Below, in pieces: positions 52,981 through 61,732 of a stretch of DNA of 64,000 nt. Source of the stretch: Puia sp. (GTDB taxonomy: Bacteria; Bacteroidota; Bacteroidia; Chitinophagales; Chitinophagaceae); contig JARLGZ010000094.1 of the NCBI GenBank assembly GCA_031292515.1, forward strand, positions 53,319 through 117,318, read 5' to 3'. The notes below the pieces were generated by a model. That model searched no databases. It was not told the origin of the DNA and saw nothing but the letters and a program-made list of their open reading frames with translations. The position numbers and the translations under genes are program-made. The stretch's first letter is position 1, and each line of letters begins with the position of its first letter.

Positions 52981-54312
52981 ATGAAAACGATCTTTACCCT
53001 CTTGATTAGCATCACTCTCCTGAACGCGAGCCCTGCGTTTGCAAACACCACCTACACCGTCAATTCCAACGAAACCTGGGCGGCTGCGGGCATTCCTTCC
53101 AGCTGTATCGGTTGTACCATTAATATCGGCGCCGGCTATACATTGACCCTTGCTGCGACCGAAACCTGTATGAATTGTGTCTTTAACGGCGGAACGCTGT
53201 CTTTAAACACGGGTGTTACCTTTAACATAAAGTATCCCGGATCTACCGTGGACACCGTCTACTTTAATGCTACCAACCTGATCGCCAACGGGACTTCAAA
53301 TGTTGCTATCAACGCACCCGTCAACTTAACCAATTCCACCTGGACGTTTAACGGCACATCCTCCTCTGTTTCCAACTACAACGTCAATATGTCGTCGAGC
53401 CGGATCAATCTGAACGGTAATACCAACTGGATCATCGACGGGGGAACCTTCAATATGTTCAATACCAGCCAGATTTTTGTGGGAGATGGTACTTCGACAA
53501 GCACGGCCTATTTCCTGGAGAACGGGTATACGCTTAATATTTACGACAACTCCTATATCACTTTGCTGGGTCAGAGTAACTACTACGGCAACTGGGGAAG
53601 CTATAATTACGCCTCGGCCAGGACTTCGACCCCTACCAGTCATACAACGACCAGCACCATCAATTGTAATTCCGGCGCCGTTCATAGCTATGCCAACTCT
53701 TGTAATGGCGGACGCACCTATGGTCCTGCGACGATCAGTTCCACGACCACATCCTCCTCCACCCTGGCCCTTGTCCTGGTGACTTTTTCAGCCGAAATGG
53801 CCGGCAACAATACGGTGGATCTGAATTGGAGTACGCAGATGGAATCGAATACTTCGCATTTTACGGTTGAGCGCAGCGCGGATGGCATCAGCTGGAACGA
53901 AATCGGCCTCGTAGCGGCAAAGGGCATCTCCCAGACTGTGTCTGAATATTCCTTTACCGATGAAAAGCCTTTAGCCGGTGTAAACTACTACCGTTTGCAG
54001 ATGGTGAACCTGGATGGTTCCTATGGATTTACCGATGTAAAAGTTCTCCGTACCAACGTCGTCAATGCAATCAGTTTCTTCCCCAATCCCGCCCGTGATT
54101 ATGTGAATGTTACCCTGGGCGCGTCCGAAACTGAAACGACCCTGCGCCTTTACAACCAGGCCGGCCAGTTGCTGCAGGAGAAGAAAGTTTCCGGCGGCAG
54201 CGGTGTGATCGTGACTTTTGCGATCCAGCAGTATACGCCCGGGATCTATGTCCTGAATGTAGTGGGCGCCGATGGAAGCCGCGAAAACGGCAAGATCCTG
54301 ATAGCTCATTAA
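52981..54312 (+). CDS. T9SS-exported surface protein with type A sorting domain
   Basis: The 443-residue protein has a signal peptide (TIFTLLISITLLNASPAFA), a low-complexity Asn/Thr/Ser beta-rich region (residues about 25-255), an Ig/FN3-like domain (AEMAGNNTVDLNWSTQMESNTSHFTVERSADG) and a C-terminal sorting domain (ISFFPNPARDYVNVTLG ... GIYVLNVVGADGSRENGKILIAH). The type IX secretion system recognises that domain and transfers the protein to the surface. The function of the body is unknown. Confidence 0.88.
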   Translation: MKTIFTLLISITLLNASPAFANTTYTVNSNETWAAAGIPSSCIGCTINIGAGYTLTLAATETCMNCVFNGGTLSLNTGVTFNIKYPGSTVDTVYFNATNLIANGTSNVAINAPVNLTNSTWTFNGTSSSVSNYNVNMSSSRINLNGNTNWIIDGGTFNMFNTSQIFVGDGTSTSTAYFLENGYTLNIYDNSYITLLGQSNYYGNWGSYNYASARTSTPTSHTTTSTINCNSGAVHSYANSCNGGRTYGPATISSTTTSSSTLALVLVTFSAEMAGNNTVDLNWSTQMESNTSHFTVERSADGISWNEIGLVAAKGISQTVSEYSFTDEKPLAGVNYYRLQMVNLDGSYGFTDVKVLRTNVVNAISFFPNPARDYVNVTLGASETETTLRLYNQAGQLLQEKKVSGGSGVIVTFAIQQYTPGIYVLNVVGADGSRENGKILIAH

Positions 54313-54372
54313 TAACTCATTCGTTGTTAGTAGTTCAGTATATGTTTTCAGTAGTTTCTCAGTGGTAAAGCA

Positions 54373-54417
54373 TGTCCCGGTCGGCACCCTAAACGGTGGA
54401 CCGGGACTGTTTTTTTC
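54373..54417 (+). terminator. Terminator after the T9SS cargo gene
   Basis: GTCCCGGTC pairs with GACCGGGAC around a 16-base loop and is followed by seven T residues. The rest of the gap to the next gene (54418-54565) holds no other clear signal. Confidence 0.85.
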
Positions 54418-54565
54418 AGGATCTATGCTATCTTAACAAAGACTTACGCTATATTGACCAGCCGCTAAAAAGTCTGTTTTTTTTGCTAAATTGGGGGGCT
54501 CTGTTTATACGCAAAAAGCTTGTCTGAAATCCCGGAAGGGATTTTCCGGCCATTAAAAAGACAGT

Positions 54566-56902
54566 ATGGCTTGCATAAAAAAGAAACTCCTACTCACAGC
54601 CCTTTTGGGAGCCTCGGTCTCCGTTATAACATTATCATGTCACCACGGAAACGGCGGGGTGCAGGCTGGTCTCGAGGAGAACGGGAAAATCAGTTATAAT
54701 TTCCAGATAAGGCCTATTCTTTCCGATAAATGTTTCAACTGTCACGGTCCCGACAAGAATAAGAGACAGGCGGGTCTTCGTCTCGACATCGGTTCGGAGG
54801 CCTATAAAGCATTACAGGATCACCCGAATGCGCATGCGCTGGTTCCCGGGGATCCTTCCGCCTCCGAGTTGTTTCTCCGGGTTAGCACAAAAGACACGGC
54901 GATCCAGATGCCACCGGCTTCCAGTCACCTGCCCGGTCTTACGGACGAGGAAATCGCGCTCGTAAAAAAATGGATCGCGCAGGGAGCCGTTTACGAGCCC
55001 CACTGGGCGTTCGTGGCTCCCCGCAAATCCGATGTTCCGGTGGTAAAAGATGCGAAATGGCCTCATAACGAGATCGACAACTTCGTGCTGCAGCAAATGG
55101 AGAAAAGGGGGCTGACTCCCAATCCCGAAGCGGATAAGGCAAGGTTGCTGAAACGGATCTGCCTGGATATAACCGGTCTGCTGCCTTCGGCCGAACGGAT
55201 GAAGCGTTTTGTCAACGATAGCCGGCCGGACGCCTACGAGAGAATGGTCGACGAGCTCCTGCAGGACTCGGCATACGGAGAGCGGATGGCTTTGCCCTGG
55301 CTGGATGTGGCCCGTTACGCGGACTCGCATGGCTACCAGGACGACAATTACCGCAGTGCATGGCCCTGGCGCGATTGGGTGATTCATGCCTTTAACGAAA
55401 ATATGCCTTATGACCAGTTTGTGACCTGGCAGCTGGCGGGGGATCAGCTCCCCGATTCGAACAGGGAGGCCCTGCTAGCCACCGCTTTCAACCGGAATCA
55501 TAAGATCACCGAAGAAGGGGGTGTCATCGACGAAGAATACCGGGTCCAGTATGTAACGGACAGAACCAATACCCTGGGCAAGGCGTTTTTGGGGGTAACC
55601 ATTGAATGCGCCCATTGTCATGATCACAAATATGACCCTTTCTCCCAGAAAGAATATTACAGCCTTTTTGCCTTTTTCAACAATGTGAAGGAAGTGGGTA
55701 TCGAGTCCACCGTAGGCGGCCCGGACACTTATGCGAAGAAGCCGAAGATGGAGATCACGAAGACGGACCTGGAGAACACGCTGCGGTTCATACAGAAAAA
55801 AGATACCAATAAGCTTGAGATCTCCGTCATGGGTGACCGGGATACCCTGCAGAATACCTATGTGCTGGTCCGGGGCAACTATGATGCGCATGGAGACAGT
55901 GTGCAGCCGGGGACACCGGCTTCGATCCTGCCTTTCCCCGCCAGCTATCCCCGCAACCGCCTGGGTCTCGCCAAGTGGATGTTCAATCCCGCCAATCCCT
56001 TGACGGCCAGGGTCTTTGTGAACAGGGTCTGGCAGGAGATCTTCGGAAGAGGTATCGTGAAATCGTCCGGCGATTTCGGTATGCAGGGAGATCTTCCCTC
56101 CCATCCCGCTTTACTGGATTGGCTGGCCGTGGATTTCAGAGAGCATGGCTGGGATATCAAGAGGCTGATGAAACAGATCCTATTATCGTCGACCTATCGG
56201 CAATCTGCCGTTGCCAGCCCTGAAAAAATAGCGGCAGACCCGGAAAACATCTATCTCTCGAGGGCGCCACGGTTTCGTATGCCTGCTGAAACAATCCGCG
56301 ACATCGTTCTATGCAGCAGTGGTCTGCTGAACCATTCTATCGGCGGTCCGAGCGTAAAGCCCTATCAGCCGCCCGGGCTTTGGGAGCTGGCCTCTTCGGG
56401 AAGGGGTATTCTGAAGACCTATATACAGGATCATGGTGATCAGCTGTATCGCAGAGGGATGTATGTCTTTATCAAACGTACAGTCACGCCACCCATCCAG
56501 ATGATCTTCGATGCGAGCACGCGGGATCAGTGTGAAGTGAAAAGGGCGCGTACCAACACCCCCCTGCAGGCCCTGGTCATGATGAACGACACCACGGTAC
56601 TGGAGGCGTCGCGGGTCCTGGCCGGCCACTTGTTGCAGGACCAGCCGTCCGTGGAAGTGTCTATTGCCGAGGGGTTCCGGCGTATCATATGCCGGGAACC
56701 GGAGAAAAAGGAAATGGATATATTGATGGATTACTATAAGGACCGCCAGGCATATATGCAGGCAAATCCAACCGCTGCCCGGAAACTTTTGCAGGTCGGG
56801 GAGTATCCACAGGACGCCTCCCATCCTGCGGGGAGCATTGCTGCCCTGATGCAGGTGTTGGAGGTCATATATAATATGGACGAAGCCATTACAAAATCGT
56901 GA
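54566..56902 (+). CDS. PSCyt1-DUF1549-DUF1553 (planctomycete-type) cytochrome protein
   Basis: The 778-residue protein has a lipoprotein-type signal (LGASVSVITLSC), a heme c site CFNCH at residues 56-60 in a PSCyt1-like domain, a DUF1549 domain with a second CAHCH at about residue 348, and a DUF1553 domain (LGLAKWMFNPANPLTARVFVNRVWQEIFGRG). Such proteins are abundant in Planctomycetes and some Bacteroidota and Verrucomicrobia. They always pair with DUF1501 proteins. Their role is unknown, with polymer turnover or electron transfer suggested. It lacks the extra sugar-binding domain seen in longer homologues. First gene of a four-gene operon. Confidence 0.92.
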   Translation: MACIKKKLLLTALLGASVSVITLSCHHGNGGVQAGLEENGKISYNFQIRPILSDKCFNCHGPDKNKRQAGLRLDIGSEAYKALQDHPNAHALVPGDPSASELFLRVSTKDTAIQMPPASSHLPGLTDEEIALVKKWIAQGAVYEPHWAFVAPRKSDVPVVKDAKWPHNEIDNFVLQQMEKRGLTPNPEADKARLLKRICLDITGLLPSAERMKRFVNDSRPDAYERMVDELLQDSAYGERMALPWLDVARYADSHGYQDDNYRSAWPWRDWVIHAFNENMPYDQFVTWQLAGDQLPDSNREALLATAFNRNHKITEEGGVIDEEYRVQYVTDRTNTLGKAFLGVTIECAHCHDHKYDPFSQKEYYSLFAFFNNVKEVGIESTVGGPDTYAKKPKMEITKTDLENTLRFIQKKDTNKLEISVMGDRDTLQNTYVLVRGNYDAHGDSVQPGTPASILPFPASYPRNRLGLAKWMFNPANPLTARVFVNRVWQEIFGRGIVKSSGDFGMQGDLPSHPALLDWLAVDFREHGWDIKRLMKQILLSSTYRQSAVASPEKIAADPENIYLSRAPRFRMPAETIRDIVLCSSGLLNHSIGGPSVKPYQPPGLWELASSGRGILKTYIQDHGDQLYRRGMYVFIKRTVTPPIQMIFDASTRDQCEVKRARTNTPLQALVMMNDTTVLEASRVLAGHLLQDQPSVEVSIAEGFRRIICREPEKKEMDILMDYYKDRQAYMQANPTAARKLLQVGEYPQDASHPAGSIAALMQVLEVIYNMDEAITKS

Positions 56903-56904
56903 TT

Positions 56905-58359
56905 ATGGAAAAGGAACTCTTAGAGCATGGATTGAATATGAACAGGCGTCGTTTTCTGACCCGCCTGAGCGTCGGCCTGGGGACAGCTGCCCTGGGCTCT
57001 TTGCTGATCCCGGACCTGTTCGGAGGCGGAGAGTCGTCGGAGAAAGACTTTATGGCCGGCATTCCACACTTTGCCCCGAAGGCCAAGCGGGTGATCTACC
57101 TGTTCCAGAATGGGGCGCCTTCCCAGCTCGAAACGTTCGACTATAAGCCCATGCTGCAAAAAATGATGGGACAGGATCTGCCCGAGTCGATACGGAACGG
57201 GCAGCGGCTGACGGGGATGACCTCGATGCAGAAATCTTTCCCCCTCGTAGGCTCTTATTATAAATTTGAGCAGCACGGGGAGTCAAGGGCCTGGGTAAGC
57301 GAAGCATTCCCGAATATGGCAAGGGTCGTCGACGACCTTTGCATTATCAAGTCCATGCATACGGATGCCATCAACCACGATCCGGCCCTGACCTTTTTCC
57401 AGACGGGCGCACAGCAGGGAAACCGGCCCAGTATCGGCGCCTGGGTGAGTTATGGCCTGGGTACGGAAAATAAAAACCTGCCCGCATTTTGTGTGTTGCT
57501 GTCCAAGGGCAAGGGCAATGGTCAGGGTGTGTATTCCAAGCTTTGGACGAATGGCTTCTTGGATTCGATCCATCAGGGTGTCCAATTCAGCAGTGGTGAA
57601 AATCCCGTGCTGTATCTGACGGATCCGAATGGAATGGACCGCGCAAGCCGGAGGAAGATGATAGACCATGTGGCTTCTCTCAACCATCTTGGCTACCAGG
57701 AGTTCGGCGATCCCGAAATCGCAACCCGCATTCAGCAATACGAGATGGCGTATCGCATGCAGACGGCCGTTCCGGAAATCATGGATGTCAGCAAGGAGTC
57801 CGACGATATCGTAAAACTATATGGATCCGACTGTCTTACACCCGGTACCTTTGCCGCCAACTGCCTGCTGGCGCGGAAGCTGTCGGAGAATGGCGTCCGG
57901 TTTGTGCAGCTCTACCACCAGGGCTGGGACCAGCATGGCAACCTCCCCAATGAGATGAGAAAACAAGCGCTCGATGTGGACCAGGCGTCTGCCGCCCTGG
58001 TTACGGATCTTAAACAGCGGGGGCTTTTGGATGAGACCCTGGTCATATGGGGCGGGGAGTTTGGTCGTACAAATTTCTGCCAGGGTAAAATGACGCCCGA
58101 AAATTATGGGCGCGACCACCATCCCCGGTGTTTCAGCATCTGGATGGCGGGCGGCGGGGTAAAGCCAGGGATTGTTTATGGCGAAACGGATGAGTTCGGC
58201 TATAATATCGTTAACAACCCGGTCCATGTACATGATTTCCAGGCGACATTACTGCATTTACTGGGTCTTGACCATGAAAGACTGACCTATCGCTTCCAGG
58301 GAAGGCGTTACAGGCTGACCGATGTGGAAGGCAGTGTGGTAAAAGGCATATTGGCCTGA
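56905..58359 (+). CDS. DUF1501 protein with Tat signal
   Basis: The 484-residue protein carries a twin-arginine signal (MNRRRFLTRLSVGLGTAALGSLL) and the DUF1501 alkaline phosphatase-like fold: VIYLFQNGAPSQLETFDYKP, PSIGAWVSYGLG, VIWGGEFGRTNFCQG and GRDHHPRCFSIWMAGGGVKPG (metal-type His residues). The family is related to the sulfatase superfamily. It exports folded. The start codon follows the previous stop by two bases, so the two are tightly coupled. Confidence 0.92.
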   Translation: MEKELLEHGLNMNRRRFLTRLSVGLGTAALGSLLIPDLFGGGESSEKDFMAGIPHFAPKAKRVIYLFQNGAPSQLETFDYKPMLQKMMGQDLPESIRNGQRLTGMTSMQKSFPLVGSYYKFEQHGESRAWVSEAFPNMARVVDDLCIIKSMHTDAINHDPALTFFQTGAQQGNRPSIGAWVSYGLGTENKNLPAFCVLLSKGKGNGQGVYSKLWTNGFLDSIHQGVQFSSGENPVLYLTDPNGMDRASRRKMIDHVASLNHLGYQEFGDPEIATRIQQYEMAYRMQTAVPEIMDVSKESDDIVKLYGSDCLTPGTFAANCLLARKLSENGVRFVQLYHQGWDQHGNLPNEMRKQALDVDQASAALVTDLKQRGLLDETLVIWGGEFGRTNFCQGKMTPENYGRDHHPRCFSIWMAGGGVKPGIVYGETDEFGYNIVNNPVHVHDFQATLLHLLGLDHERLTYRFQGRRYRLTDVEGSVVKGILA

Positions 58360-58393
58360 CCGGGACCCGGAAACCGGGGTCTCCTGCTATCTC

Positions 58394-59449
58394 ATGAAAT
58401 GCGAATCACTAAACGACTATACAATGGACAGGAGGAAATTTTTGCGAACAAGCGGCCTCGCGACAGGGGGTCTTGTCATCGCACACGATCTGCTTGCGAA
58501 GCCCAGGGGACCGGTATATGGGCACAACGGTATGAAATATCGCATGGATGCGAAATGGGGGGCCCTGAACCCCGAGAAATATCCTGTCAATGACTGCCAT
58601 GAGATGCGGCAGGACCGGAAGGGACGCATCATCCTGCTGACAAATGAAACAAAGAACAATGTGCTGATCTATAGCAAATCGGGGAAGCTCCTGGATAACT
58701 GGGGTCATGAATTCCCCGGGGCGCACGGTCTGACCCTTCATAATGAAGGTGGAGAGGATTTTCTGTATATCACCGATACGGTGCGTAACCAGGTCTTCAA
58801 GACCACGATCGACGGGAAGATACTCCTGACGATAGATTATCCAAAGGAGACGGGTGTCTATGCAGAGAAGGGAAAGTTTGTGCCTACGGAGACGACGGTG
58901 CTTGACAACGGGGATTTTTATATTGCCGATGGCTATGGCTCGCAGTACATCATGCAATATGATGCACAGGGTAAGCTGAAGAACTTTTTTGCCGGCAGGG
59001 GAGACAAGCCGGAGAACCTCGACAACGCGCACGGCATTTGTGTGGATACGAGAAGACCGGATCCCACGCTGCTGATCACGGATCGTACCCGGAATTGTTT
59101 TAAAAGATATTCGATGGAGGGCAAGCTGATGGAGACCATCAAGCTTCCCGGCGCCTGTGTCTGCCGGCCGGTGATCAAAGGAGATCATTTATATGCGGCC
59201 GTTTTGCGTTCGCCCAACCTGGATGCGGCCGGAACAGGATTTGTCACGATCCTGAACAAGGACAACCAGGTCGTTTCCAATATAGGGGGCACAGAACCTG
59301 TTTATAAGGAGGGCGTTTTGCAACCGATGGGACAGGCTGAAAAAATCTTTGTTCATCCCCATGACGTATGCGTCGATGACGAAGAGAATCTTTATGTGGC
59401 CCAGTGGGCGTCCGGTAAGGTCTATCCCTATAAATTCAACAGAGTATAA
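58394..59449 (+). CDS. Beta-propeller protein with Tat-type signal (NHL-like)
   Basis: The 351-residue protein has a twin-arginine signal (MDRRKFLRTSGLATGG) and a six-bladed propeller body with repeats such as GAHGLTLHNEGGEDFLYITDTVRNQVFKTT and VLDNGDFYIADGYGSQYIMQYD. It resembles NHL-repeat proteins and peptidylamidoglycolate-lyase-like propellers. It has no clear catalytic site. A start at 58424 is possible. It is the third gene of the operon, 34 bases after DUF1501. Confidence 0.8.
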   Translation: MKCESLNDYTMDRRKFLRTSGLATGGLVIAHDLLAKPRGPVYGHNGMKYRMDAKWGALNPEKYPVNDCHEMRQDRKGRIILLTNETKNNVLIYSKSGKLLDNWGHEFPGAHGLTLHNEGGEDFLYITDTVRNQVFKTTIDGKILLTIDYPKETGVYAEKGKFVPTETTVLDNGDFYIADGYGSQYIMQYDAQGKLKNFFAGRGDKPENLDNAHGICVDTRRPDPTLLITDRTRNCFKRYSMEGKLMETIKLPGACVCRPVIKGDHLYAAVLRSPNLDAAGTGFVTILNKDNQVVSNIGGTEPVYKEGVLQPMGQAEKIFVHPHDVCVDDEENLYVAQWASGKVYPYKFNRV

Positions 59450-59467
59450 GCCCCTATAATATCGCAG

Positions 59468-61624
59468 ATGCAAACGTTTAAGAAATGTTGTGAAAGCCTG
59501 TTGATTGCAGGGCTTGTGTTTCTTTTTTTTCTTCTTGTGTTGGGCCACCGCTTGCATATCCCCGGGTGGCTGCAGGTCGTGGGCAGGATTCATCCCTTAT
59601 TTGTGCATTTTCCAATTGTATTGGTGCTCATGGTTCTGCTTCTTTACTGGTTACCGCAGGGGCAGGGGGTCATCCTGGATGCCTGGGGCGCCGGCGTCCT
59701 GCGGTTGGTCACGGCATTGTCTGCTGTTTTTGCCGCGATCATGGGCATGCTTTTATCCCTCGAGGGAGGCCGTGAGGGTTCGATGCTGGCCTGGCATCAA
59801 TGGGCTGGTGTCGCCGTGGCCGTGCTTGCGAGCGTCTATTATTATTACTATCCTGTTTTGCAGGCGCATGTCCGTGCGGGCCGGTCCTTTACGGCAGGGG
59901 CTGCGCTATGTATTTTTTTTACTGGTCATTGGGGTGGGGATCTCACGCATGGGGAGAACTATGTGCTGGGGCCTGTACTGAAAAACACCCGGGACCATGT
60001 GGCTCCTGAGAAAGCCGTGGTCTTTGAAAATATAATCGAACCCATCCTCCGGGCAAAATGTCTGCAATGCCACAATGCGAGCAGCTCAAAGGGGGGCCTG
60101 ATGATGGATAAGATGTCCGGGTTGCTGTCGGGTGGCAAATCGGGTCCTCTCTTTGTCTCCGGGAAGCCTGATCTCAGCCTTATCATTCAAAGGATTCATC
60201 TTTCCGAAGAAGAGAAAAAGCATATGCCTCCGGCTTCGAAGCCGCAACTTACAGTTGAGGAGGCCCAATTGCTCTCTTCCTGGATTCAATCGGGCGCGCC
60301 CATGGAAAAGAAGCTTTTCAGCCTGCCTGCCCGGGACAGTTTCCGCTTGCTGGCGCAACAGTGGCTCAGTTCAGCGGACCAGGAGGAAGAAGAGCCTGTT
60401 TATGATTTTCACGCGGCCGATGAGAAAAAGATCGTATCCCTGAATAATAATTATCGGGTCATCGAGCCATTGGGTCAGCACTCGCCGGCGCTCTCCGTCC
60501 ATTTTTACGGGCGTGGCGCGTACTCCGCGAAAGCCGTTGAGGAATTGCTCCCCTTAAAGGAGCAGATCGTAGATTTAAGCCTGGCGAGGATGCCCGTAAA
60601 GGACAATGATCTTGCGCCGATCGGGAAAATGACCAATCTGCGAAAACTCAATCTGAATTATACCGATATCAGCGCGGCGGGCCTTACGATGGTTGCGGGC
60701 TGCAAGCAGTTGCAGGAGCTTTCTCTATCGGGGACGGCGATAAATGCGGCGGCCCTGGAAAAGCTGTTGTCCCTCCCGCAGCTCTCACAGTTGTATATAT
60801 GGGATACCCGGATCGATACAGCCGCCATCAGGACGCTTCGGAAGAAATTCGACCGGGTAAGGATCGACGATGGATTTGTGGACGACGGGAGTTTTTTGGT
60901 CGCGTTGAGCTCTCCCCTGATCGATGTGCCCGACAGTCTGTTTTATCCGAGGATGACCCTCCGGGTCCACCATCCTTACAAGGGCGTACAGATAAAATAT
61001 ACGATGGACGGATCGCTGCCCGATAGCTCGCACGGGGAAGTATATACGGGACCCATTGAGCTGGACAGCACGGCTTTGCTGGTCACGAGAGCCTTCAAAA
61101 AGGGGTGGTTGGGTAGTCCTTCCTCGTCCGCGAACTATATAAAGGATCTGCGTCCTGATTCGGCGGCAGTGATCTCGACGCCCGATTCCCTGTATAAAAA
61201 GATCAAACCGGCCATTCTCTATGATGGAGATCTGGGGATGGGAGGCTTGAACTCGGATGACGGGCGGTGGCTTGGATACCGCGGCAAAGATGCTTCCTAC
61301 TATTTGTTCTATAAGAGGGATACGCTTCTCCGGAGCGTGACCGTCTATGATCTGCAACAGACGGAGTTTGAGAATTTCCCGCCGGTAAAGATCGAGGTAT
61401 GGGGTGGGAAAGACAAAGCGAGGATGAGGCTGCTGGGAAGCGTCATGCCTGCGTCGGCAAAAAAAGAAGATCTTCCCCAGGTCCTTCATCAAAAGATCAA
61501 TTTCCCGGTGACGAATGTCCGCTGTCTCAAAGTGGTGGCATATTCCCTGCGCCGGATGCCGGATTGGGTTAAGAACAAGAACAAACCCGCACGGCTGTTC
61601 ATCAGCGAGATCCTCCTTAACTAA
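59468..61624 (+). CDS. Membrane cytochrome c / LRR / chitobiase-C / discoidin-like fusion
   Basis: The 718-residue protein begins with about four to five membrane segments (residues 10-150, DUF2231-like), then a PSCyt1-like heme site CLQCH at residues 198-202. LRRs follow at about residues 365-455 (NLRKLNLNYTDISAAGL, QLQELSLSGTAINAAAL), a chitobiase-C-like segment near residue 510 (IKYTMDGSLPDSSHGEVY) and a C-terminal discoidin-like region. The last gene of the operon, 18 bases after the propeller. It could anchor the exported complex to the membrane and link it to electron transfer. Confidence 0.85.
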   Translation: MQTFKKCCESLLIAGLVFLFFLLVLGHRLHIPGWLQVVGRIHPLFVHFPIVLVLMVLLLYWLPQGQGVILDAWGAGVLRLVTALSAVFAAIMGMLLSLEGGREGSMLAWHQWAGVAVAVLASVYYYYYPVLQAHVRAGRSFTAGAALCIFFTGHWGGDLTHGENYVLGPVLKNTRDHVAPEKAVVFENIIEPILRAKCLQCHNASSSKGGLMMDKMSGLLSGGKSGPLFVSGKPDLSLIIQRIHLSEEEKKHMPPASKPQLTVEEAQLLSSWIQSGAPMEKKLFSLPARDSFRLLAQQWLSSADQEEEEPVYDFHAADEKKIVSLNNNYRVIEPLGQHSPALSVHFYGRGAYSAKAVEELLPLKEQIVDLSLARMPVKDNDLAPIGKMTNLRKLNLNYTDISAAGLTMVAGCKQLQELSLSGTAINAAALEKLLSLPQLSQLYIWDTRIDTAAIRTLRKKFDRVRIDDGFVDDGSFLVALSSPLIDVPDSLFYPRMTLRVHHPYKGVQIKYTMDGSLPDSSHGEVYTGPIELDSTALLVTRAFKKGWLGSPSSSANYIKDLRPDSAAVISTPDSLYKKIKPAILYDGDLGMGGLNSDDGRWLGYRGKDASYYLFYKRDTLLRSVTVYDLQQTEFENFPPVKIEVWGGKDKARMRLLGSVMPASAKKEDLPQVLHQKINFPVTNVRCLKVVAYSLRRMPDWVKNKNKPARLFISEILLN

Positions 61625-61634
61625 GCCGGTCGGA

Positions 61635-61675
61635 CTAAAAAAAGAGGCCCCTCCGGATGTCCGAAGGGTCCTCTG
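61635..61675 (-). terminator. Terminator for the Gly-rich T9SS gene
   Basis: AGAGGACCCTTCGGA pairs with TCCGGAGGGGCCTCT with two mismatches and is followed on the minus strand by a T run. It lies 60 bases past the stop codon at 61733 and just past the end of the cytochrome/LRR gene. Confidence 0.8.
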
Positions 61676-61732
61676 TTGGTTGGGGGGTTGTTGTTATAAG
61701 AGTGACTGAAAAAGGTCCGCGAAATATTTTTG

